A stretch of DNA of 37,104 nt, from positions 1 through 37,104 of the forward strand of contig NZ_LAJX01000100.1 of the NCBI RefSeq assembly GCF_000963695.1. The letters run 5' to 3'. Positions 29,204-37,104 of this stretch are shown here, one piece after another; position 1 is the stretch's first letter; each line of letters opens with the position of its first letter. A program made the position numbers and the translations under genes. Source of the DNA: Methylocucumis oryzae (GTDB taxonomy: Bacteria > Pseudomonadota > Gammaproteobacteria > Methylococcales > Methylomonadaceae). Under the pieces are notes generated by a model. That model was not told the origin of the DNA, did not search any database, and saw nothing but the letters and a program-made list of their open reading frames with translations.

Positions 29204-30633
29204 ATGGCTGTTATTAATTTATCGACTATCGCCGCCGGTACGGGCGGATTTGTTATTAACGGTCAAGGTGCGACTAATTACAGTGGCTGGAGCGTTGCTA
29301 GCGCCGGTGATGTTAACGGCGACGGTTTAGACGATTTGATCGTCGGCGGTTATCGTTCTGGCGCGGGTAACTTTACTGGGCGCAGTTATGTGGTGTTCGG
29401 TAAGACGAATGGCACAGCGGTTAATCTTTCTGATATTGCTAATGGCAATGGCGGTTTTGCCTTCAATAATGAAGTCGGCAGTAACTATAACGGCTGGAGC
29501 GTTGCCGGCGCTGGCGATGTTAACGGTGATGGTTTGGCCGACTTAATCGTCAGTTCGTTTGGCAACAACAATAATACCGGACGCAGTTATGTGGTGTTTG
29601 GCAAAACCAGCGGTACAGCGGTTGAGTTATCAGCGATTGTGCTAGGTACCGGCGGTTTTGCGATAACCGGTGCAACAACGGGAAATCAAAGCGGTTTTAG
29701 CGTGGCAGATGCCGGTGATATTAACGGCGACGGCTTAGCCGATTTGATTGTCGGCGCACGTGGGGTTAATTCCAGTACCGGCGCGAGCTATGTTGTATTC
29801 GGTAAATCCGATACCACAGCTGTTAATTTAAGCGCCGTCGCAAACGGCAGCGGTGGCTTTATTATTCGCGGCGAATGTGTTAACGACAAGATAGGGGTTA
29901 GCATTGCTAGCGCTGGCGATGTGAATGGCGATGGTTTAGCCGATTTGATTGTAGGCTCGCACTACCATAACGGCAGCACCGGTAAAAGTTATGTGGTGTT
30001 CGGCAAAACTGATAGCAACGTGATTGAGCTAAGTGCTATTGCTAGCGGCATCGGTGGTTTTGCGATTAACGGGCAAACAACTGAAGACAACAGCGGTATT
30101 AGCGTAGCCGCTGCGGGCGATGTCAATGGCGATGGTTTGGCTGATGTGATTATCGGTGCGGTTGGCCCTTTATCTAGTGCCGGACGCAGTTATGTCGTTT
30201 TCGGCAAAACCAGTGGCAATACGGTAGATTTGTCCACTATTGTTAACGGTAACGGTGGTTTCGTCATTAACGGCCAAGCTGCCGGTGATGAAAGCGGCTA
30301 TAGCGTTGCGGCTGCAGGTGATGTTAACGGCGATGGTTTGACGGATTTACTGATCGGTGCGTTTCTGAGCAATAGTCAAACTGGACGTAGCTATGTTGTG
30401 TTTGGCCAAACCGGCGGTACGGCGGTTAATCTTTCTGCGGTTGCCAACAATATCGGCGGTTTTGTCATTAATAGTCAATGTGCGAGTGATTGGAACGGCC
30501 TTAGCGTTGCCGCTGCGGGCGATGTCAATGGTGATGGTTTGGCCGATTTAATCATTGGCGCGCCGAAAAGCGACCCAGCTAATGTCAGTAATGCGGGGCG
30601 AAGTTATGTGATTTTTGGCAGCACGACTGGCGC
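29204..30633 (+). repeat. FG-GAP propeller block 1 (seven repeats)
   Basis: Seven tandem repeats of roughly 65-70 codons, each with a D-x-N-G-D-G-x-x-D loop and an ending [10 protein letters not shown]. The RTX-like linker module follows at about 30634-31320. Confidence 0.85.
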
Positions 30634-33600
30634 GTTCTCGGTAACCGCTGTTGATCAAGTCGGCAGCACCGGCAACGACACAATAACCGGTTCAGCCGCT
30701 TCCGAAACCTTAATCGGCAATAGAGGCAATGACACGTTAATCGGCAACGGGGGTGCTGATGTGTTATACGGCGGTTCAGGTAATGACCGCTTTATATTGA
30801 CGGCTGATAATCTTGCTAAGCTGGCCGTTGGCGTAACTAGCGGCCAACTAGCCCGCATTAACGGTGGCAGCGGTATTGATACGCTTGAATTAAATGGCAG
30901 CGGCTTAGGGTTTGATTTAACAACGATAGCCAATCAAGGCGGTAGCACACACGCTGATAGCTCGCGCTTAGAATCGATTGAGCGTATTGATTTAACCGGT
31001 AGCGGCAATAATAGCTTAACGTTGAAAGTTAACGACGTATTGGACATGAGCGAAATGAACCGCTTTAACAATGCCAATGGTTGGGCCGATGGTAGTTATA
31101 ACCTTGCTACGGGTGGAGCTAATGGCGTTAACCCAGAACGTCGGCATCAAATCGTCATCGATGGTGATAATGGCGATGTCTTATTGTTTGCCGATAACAC
31201 CAACTGGCAGTTTGCCGGTACTGTGACTAATAACGGTACGGTTTACAATGTACTCAATAACACGCAAAGCGCCGCACAAGTATTACTCTCTAGTGCTGTC
31301 GTCTTACCTAATATTTACCTACCTATAGAACTGAGCAATGTCGCCAGTGGCATTGGCGGTTTCATCATTAATGGTCAAACCACTTTTAATTACAGCGGCA
31401 TTAATGTCGCCAGTGCGGGCGATGTCAACGGTGACGGTTTAGCCGATTTAATCGTCAGTGCTTCGCGCTATGCCAGTGATACAGGCCGCAATTATGTAGT
31501 ATTTGGCAAAACCGATAACACACCGGTTGATTTATCGGCGGTGGCGGCGGGTATTGGCGGTTTTGCCATTGCCGGAGAAAGCACGTTTAATTTTAGCGGA
31601 CGTAGTGCTGAAGCCGCAGGTGACGTGAACGGCGACGGTTTAGCCGATTTAATTATTGGTGCGTCTGGGCTTTTTTCCCGAACCGGACGCAGCTATGTCG
31701 TATTCGGCAAGACCGACGGTAGCCTAGTCAATTTATCGGCGATAGCCATAGGCAACGGCGGCTTTGCGATGAATGGTGAAAACTCACTCGATCAAAGCGG
31801 CTTAGACGTATCATCGGCAGGCGATGTTAATGGCGATGGGCTTAGCGATTTAATCATCGGCGCGCCAGGGGCTAATGCTGAGACGGGCGTTGGTTATGTC
31901 GTGTTCGGTAAAACCAGTGATACCGCTGCGATTGACCTTAGCACCATCGCTAATGGCACGGGTGGCTTTATTATCCGAGGCGAATGCGTAGATGACTTTA
32001 GCAACGTCAAAGTGTCTAGCGCAGGTGATGTCAATGGCGATGGCTTAACCGACTTACTGATTAGTGCGTTCTGGCACGATAGTGATGCCGGTGTTAACTC
32101 CGGTAGAAGCTATGTCGTATTCGGCAAAACCAGTACCGATGCGATTGAATTAAGCGCCGTTGCCTTAGGTAACGGCGGCTTTATCATTAACGGTGAATGC
32201 GCCAATGATTCGAGTAGCTCAAGCATTGCTGAAGCAGGTGATGTCAACGGAGATGGTTTAGCCGATTTAATCGTGGGCGCCTCTGCCAGTCGAGGTGCCA
32301 CGTTATTAGCAGCCGGTCGCAGCTATGTCATTTTTGGTAAAACCGATAATAGTCCGGTGGATTTATCAGCGATTAGCAACGGCACAGGCGGCTTTGTTAT
32401 CAATGGGCAAAACGCTAGAGATTACAGCGGCTCAAATGTCGCTGGCGCGGGCGATATAAATGGCGATGGTTTAGCCGATGTAATCGTGTCAGCAGTCGGC
32501 GCTAGTACTCTCGCGGGTGCCTGCTACGTGGTCTTTGGCAAAACTGACTCGTCGGCGGTTGAGTTGTCGGCTGTTGCTAATGGCGCGGGCGGATTCATTA
32601 TCAACGGCGAATGCGCTGGGGATTGGACGGGCTATAGCGCAAGTGCAGCGGGTGATATTAACGGTGATGGCTTAGCGGATTTAATTGTTGGCGCGCCTAA
32701 AAATAGCTTAAGCGGCCCTCATTATGCAGGACGCAGCTATGTCATCTTTGGCAGCACGTTAGGCGCGTTTTCTATGACTGCCGTCGATCAAATCGGCGAT
32801 AGCGGTCAAAATAACCTCATCGGCTCATCTTCGTCTGAAACCTTAGTCGCTGATGCTGGTGACGATACGCTAATTGGCAACGGTGGCGCTGACATTTTAT
32901 ACGGTGGTAGTGGCGACGATGCTTTTGTTTTAACCGAAGACAACTTTATTGCATTAACATCCGGCGTTACCGATAACCAATATGCGCGTATCGATGGCGG
33001 GTCTGGACTTGATACCTTAGTGTTAGATGGCAGCGGCGTCAGGATAGACTTAACGGCAATTGCTAATCAAAGCGCAGTCACGCCGAGTTCAACTTCGCGC
33101 CTTGAATCGATTGAGCGTGTCGATATTACCGGCAGCGGGCCTAATAGTTTAACGTTAAGCGTACATGACGTTATCGATATGGCGGGCATGAATAGCGTTA
33201 ACAATGCCAACGGCTGGTTAGATGATAGCTACGATTTAGCCGCAGGCGGCGCTAATGGTGCCAACCCTGAACGCCGTCACCAACTCATTATCGACGGTGA
33301 TAATGATGATGTATTAGACCTTATTGACAATGACTGGCATTTTGTCGGTACGGTTAGCTATAACAGTGCGACGTATAAAGTTTATAACCATGATGACAGT
33401 GCCGCGCAACTCATCGTCAATAACGCAGTAACGGTTAATATTCCGGTATCGATTGAATTGTCTGAAGTGGCTAACGGTATTGGTGGTTTTGTCATCAACG
33501 GTCAATGTGCCGGTGAATACAGTGGCTTTTGTATTGCATCCGCAGGCGACATTAATGGCGATGGCTTAGCCGATTTAATTATTGCCGCGCCTTACAATAT

Positions 33601-36600
33601 TCGTTCATCGAGAGGCAGCTATACGGCACGTACTTATGTTGTGTTTGGGCAAATTGGCACGAACGCTATTGAACTCTCGGATATTGCTAATGGTAACGGT
33701 GGCTTTGTAATCAATGGCGAATGCAGTAAGGATGCCTTTGGTCATAGTTTTGTCGCTGGTGCCGGTGATTTTAATGGCGATGGCTTAAACGACATCATCG
33801 TCGGCGCTGGCGCTTATTCTTCTAGCAATTATTACATCGGTCGTACTTATGTCATTTTCGGAAAAACCAGCGGTGCGGCTGTTGATTTGTCAAGCGTCGC
33901 AGCCGGTAATGGCGGCTTTATCATCGCTGGACAATCCGCTTATGACTTAAGCGGCAGCAGTGTTGCATCGGCCGGAGACATTAACGGCGATGGCTTAACC
34001 GACATGATTATCGGCGCGTTCGGCAGTAATAACAGAGCAGGACGTAGTTTTGTTGTGTTTGGTCAAACCGGTAACACGCCGATAGAGCTATCGTCCATTG
34101 CCAACGGTAATGGCGGTTTCGTTATTAACGGTGAATGTTCCGGTGATTACAGCGGTTTTAGCGTCTCAAGCGCTGGGGATGTCAACGGCGATGGCTTAGC
34201 CGATGTCATTATCGGGGCTTTTCGCAGCACACCGGGTTCTGATGATTATACAGGGCGCAGCTATGTTGTGTTTGGTAAAACCGATAGCAATGCAATTGAG
34301 CTGACTGCCGTTGCTAATGGCAGCGCTGGCTTTGTCATTAACGGTGAGTATCAAGATGATTATAGCGGTTTTAGTGTTTCGGCCGCCGGCGATATAAACG
34401 GCGATGGTTTAGCCGACCTCATTGTCGGTGCGCCGGTCAACGACTTTGCCATCAGCGATACCAACGGTTTTAGTTATGTTATTTTTGGTAAAACAGACAA
34501 TACCGCTGTTGAGCTAACCAATATCGCCAATGGTAATGGCGGTTTTATCATTATCGGCGAGTATGATTACGACCACAGCGGGTATAGCGTGGACTCAGCC
34601 GGTGACATTAATGGCGACGGTTTAACCGATTTAATCATAGGTGCACCGTTTGCTAGCTTCGGTTACAACAGCTATGCGGGTCTAAGCTATGTTGTGTTTG
34701 GTAAAACTGATACGACTGCTATTGAGCTATCAGCCGTCGCACTTGGCAATGGCGGCTTTGTCATCACAGGTGAATCGGCGGACGATTTAAGCGGTTTTAG
34801 CGTTTCAGCAGCGGGCGATGTTAACGGCGATGGCTTAGCGGATTTATTGATTGGGGCTTACGGTAGCGACCCTCACGCCATTTCGGAAGCAGGTCGCAGC
34901 TATGTCATTTTCGGTAACACAACCGGCGTATTTTTTGCCAATGCCGTTGACCAATTCGGCACAACCAGTAGCAATATCTTAACTGGAAGCACCGTATCAG
35001 AAACCTTAATCGCCGATGCAGGCGACGATACCTTGATTGGCAATGGTGGTGCCGATGTCTTGTACGGCGGTGTTGGCGCCGACCAGTTTGTTTTAAACGC
35101 CAATAACTTAGCCGCATTAAGCGCTGGCATCACCGATGCGCAACTGGCTAGAATCGATGGCGGCACCGGAATTGATAGTATTGTTATAGACGGTAGTGGA
35201 TTAACGTTTGATTTAACGTCCATTAGCAACCAAAGCGCTAATAGCCTTAAAAGCAGCTCGCGTATTGAAGCAATAGAGCGCATTGACTTAACCGGTACAG
35301 GCAGTAATTCGCTAACACTAGCCGTTAATGATGTCGTCGATATGGCGGGCCTGAATAGCTTTAACAATGCTAATAGCTGGTTAGATGGTAGTTACAATTT
35401 AGCCGCCGGTGGTGCGAATGGCGCCAACCCCGAACGACGCCACCAGCTTGTTATAGACGGCGACACTAACGATACGCTGCTACTCACCGACCGCGCGAAT
35501 TGGTCGTATGTCGGCACGATTAGTCATAATGCCGAGACTTACTCAGTCTTCAATCATCAAACAGCGGCTGCGCAATTATTAATCAGCGCCAACATCATCG
35601 ATACGCCGTCAGATATAAGCCTTAGTCCAAACAATGTTAACGAAAATGTCGCCGCTAACACATCTGTCGGCAGCTTCAGCACCACTGATTTAAACCTAAA
35701 CGACAGCTTTAGTTATAGCTTGGTGAGTGGCGCAGGCGCAACAGACAACGCTGCGTTTACGATTAGCGGTAATCAATTACTGATTAATAACTCGCCTAAT
35801 TTTGAAAGTAAAAACAGTTACAGCATCCGGGTACGCACTACCGATCAAGAAGGCCTAAGTTTTGAAAAAGCTTTAACCGTTACCATTAATAATGTGAACG
35901 AAACGCCGACCGATATTGCACTCAGCGCTAACACGGTCAATGAAAAACGTTTCGGCGCTGACAGTAATTGGTAACTTAAGCAGCACTGACCCTGACAGCG
36001 GTAATAGCTTTACTTACAGCTTAGTCGGTGGTAGCGGTGCAGCCGATAATTCGGCGTTTAGTATTAGCGGAAACCAATTACTGATTAACAACTCACCTAA
36101 TTTTGAAAACCAAGCGAGCTACAGCGTCCGCATTCGCACCACCGACCAAGGCGGCTTGTTCTTCGATAAAGTCTTTAGCGTTAACGTCAACAATGTTAAT
36201 GAAACGCCGACCAATATTGCGCTCAGCGCTAACACAGTGAATGAAAACGTCTCGGCGCTGACTGTTGTTGGCAACTTAAGCAGCACTGACCCTGACAGCG
36301 GTAATAGCTTTACTTACAGTTTAGTCAGCGGTAGCGGCGCAACCGATAATTCAGCGTTTAGCATTAGCGGAAACCAATTACTGATTAACAACTCACCTAA
36401 CTTTGAAAACCAAGCCAGTTACAGTATCCTCATTCGGACCACCGACCAAGGCGGCTTGTTCTTCGATAAAGTCTTTAGCGTTAACGTTAACAACGTCAAC
36501 GAAACACCAACGGATATTGCACTTAGCGCCAATACCGTCAATGAAAACGTCCCGGCGAATACGATAATTGGTAACTTAAGCAGCACTGACCCTGACAGCG

Positions 36601-37104
36601 GTAATAGTTTTAGTTACAGCTTAGTCGGCGGTAGCGGTGCAACCGATAATGCGTTATTTACCATTAGCGGCAATCAATTACTGCTCAATAACTCGCCTAA
36701 TTTTGAAAACCAAGCCAGTTACAACATACGCATTCGCACCACCGACCAAGGCGGCTTGTTTTTCGATAAAGTCTTTAGCGTTAATGTCAACAATGTTAAT
36801 GAAACGCCGAGCAATATTGCGCTCAGCGCTAACACGGTGAATGAAAACGTTTCGGCACTGACTGTGGTTAGTAATTTAAGCAGCACTGACCCGGATACGG
36901 GAAATAGCTTTACTTACAGCCTAGTCAGTGGTAACGGTGCAACCGATAATGCTTTATTTACCATTAGCGGTAACCAATTACTGATTAACAACTCACCTAA
37001 TTTTGAAAACCAAGCCAGTTACAACATACGCATTCGCACCACCGATCAAGGCGGCTTGTTCTTCGATAAAGTCTTTTTCGGTTAACGTCAATAACCTTAA
37101 CGAA
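29204..37104 (+). CDS. Giant FG-GAP/RTX-like/cadherin-like repeat protein, partial (frameshifts)
   Basis: A very large putative surface or secreted protein, over 2,600 aa and cut by the window end. It has no N-terminal signal peptide (starts [15 protein letters not shown]). Three blocks of seven FG-GAP repeats each carry the calcium-loop motif [16 protein letters not shown], so each block should fold as an integrin-like seven-bladed propeller. Each block is followed by a module with an RTX-like core ([20 protein letters not shown]) and a conserved IERIDLTG / NPERRHQ / VIDGD segment. About five 100-aa cadherin-like repeats follow. One extra A at 35943-35947 breaks the frame ([15 protein letters not shown] is expected), and another base is extra near 37078-37081. 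No Sec signal plus RTX-like motifs suggest type I secretion; the C-terminal signal would lie beyond the window. Confidence 0.85.
31325..32760 (+). repeat. FG-GAP propeller block 2 (seven repeats)
   Basis: Seven repeats as in block 1, starting [18 protein letters not shown]. Its linker module is at about 32761-33445. The blocks repeat at about 2.1-kb spacing, suggesting ancient triplication of a propeller-plus-linker unit. Confidence 0.85.
33450..34920 (+). repeat. FG-GAP propeller block 3 (seven repeats)
   Basis: Seven repeats, starting [18 protein letters not shown]; one loop reads DFNGDGLND. Its linker module at about 34921-35605 leads into the cadherin-like repeats. Confidence 0.85.
35608..37104 (+). 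repeat. Tandem 300-bp cadherin-like repeats
   Basis: About five head-to-tail units with a period of exactly 300 bp (boundaries near 35907, 36207, 36507 and 36807). Each encodes [15 protein letters not shown] and [16 protein letters not shown], then [19 protein letters not shown]. Units 2-5 are nearly identical at the DNA level; the first is more divergent. The array is cut by the window edge. Confidence 0.92.

Noticed and set aside
29204-37104. A CRISPR array or non-coding satellite suggested by regular repeats
   Set aside because: Repeat units are in frame, of protein-domain length, and encode FG-GAP and cadherin-like sequences without spacers.

Overview
The window looks like a chromosomal segment of a moderately AT-leaning gammaproteobacterium. 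The clues are a complete RnfABCDGE operon with RnfH, E. coli-like Bfd and Bfr, a tRNA-Leu(UAG)/tig/clpP/clpX unit, a lolA-rarA pair, and abundant FG-GAP/RTX/cadherin-type repeat protein. A Methylococcales-like methanotroph is plausible, but no diagnostic C1 gene is present, so this is only a guess.

Layout. (1) 1-6305, + strand: a short repeat element, then rnfA-B-C-D-G-E, rnfH, bfd and bfr, a redox and iron-storage block. (2) 6510-7857: alanine dehydrogenase, its intrinsic terminator and a second, inverted copy of the repeat element. (3) 7858-11297, - strand: tRNA-Leu, trigger factor, ClpP and ClpX, a protein folding and quality-control operon. (4) 11671-18712, + strand: a MASE1-CHASE-GAF-GGDEF-EAL cyclic-di-GMP protein, a YkgJ-type zinc/iron-chelating protein, a DUF482 acyltransferase-like protein, rubredoxin, LolA and RarA. 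(5) 19138-25176: accessory genes, namely an unknown exported protein, a two-domain SGNH/GSCFA protein, a class 3 lipase and a PaaK-like adenylating enzyme. (6) 25281-28751: a compact three-gene cassette (DUF262 protein, DUF3696-type ATPase, and a 320-aa protein). The C-terminus of the third protein carries the complete active-site pattern of colicin E3-type 16S rRNA ribonucleases. This is the best candidate for an undescribed (probably anti-phage) system here. (7) 29204 to the window end: a giant repeat protein with three seven-bladed FG-GAP propellers, each followed by an RTX-like module, then 300-bp cadherin-like repeats running off the edge.

At least twelve genes or gene segments are interrupted by single-base indels, almost all one extra A or T in a short homopolymer, including essential or core genes (clpX twice, tig, rnfE). 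I treat these as probable sequencing or assembly errors and give the reconstructed gene spans; true disruption cannot be excluded from sequence alone. No rRNA, CRISPR array, integrase or IS transposase was seen.
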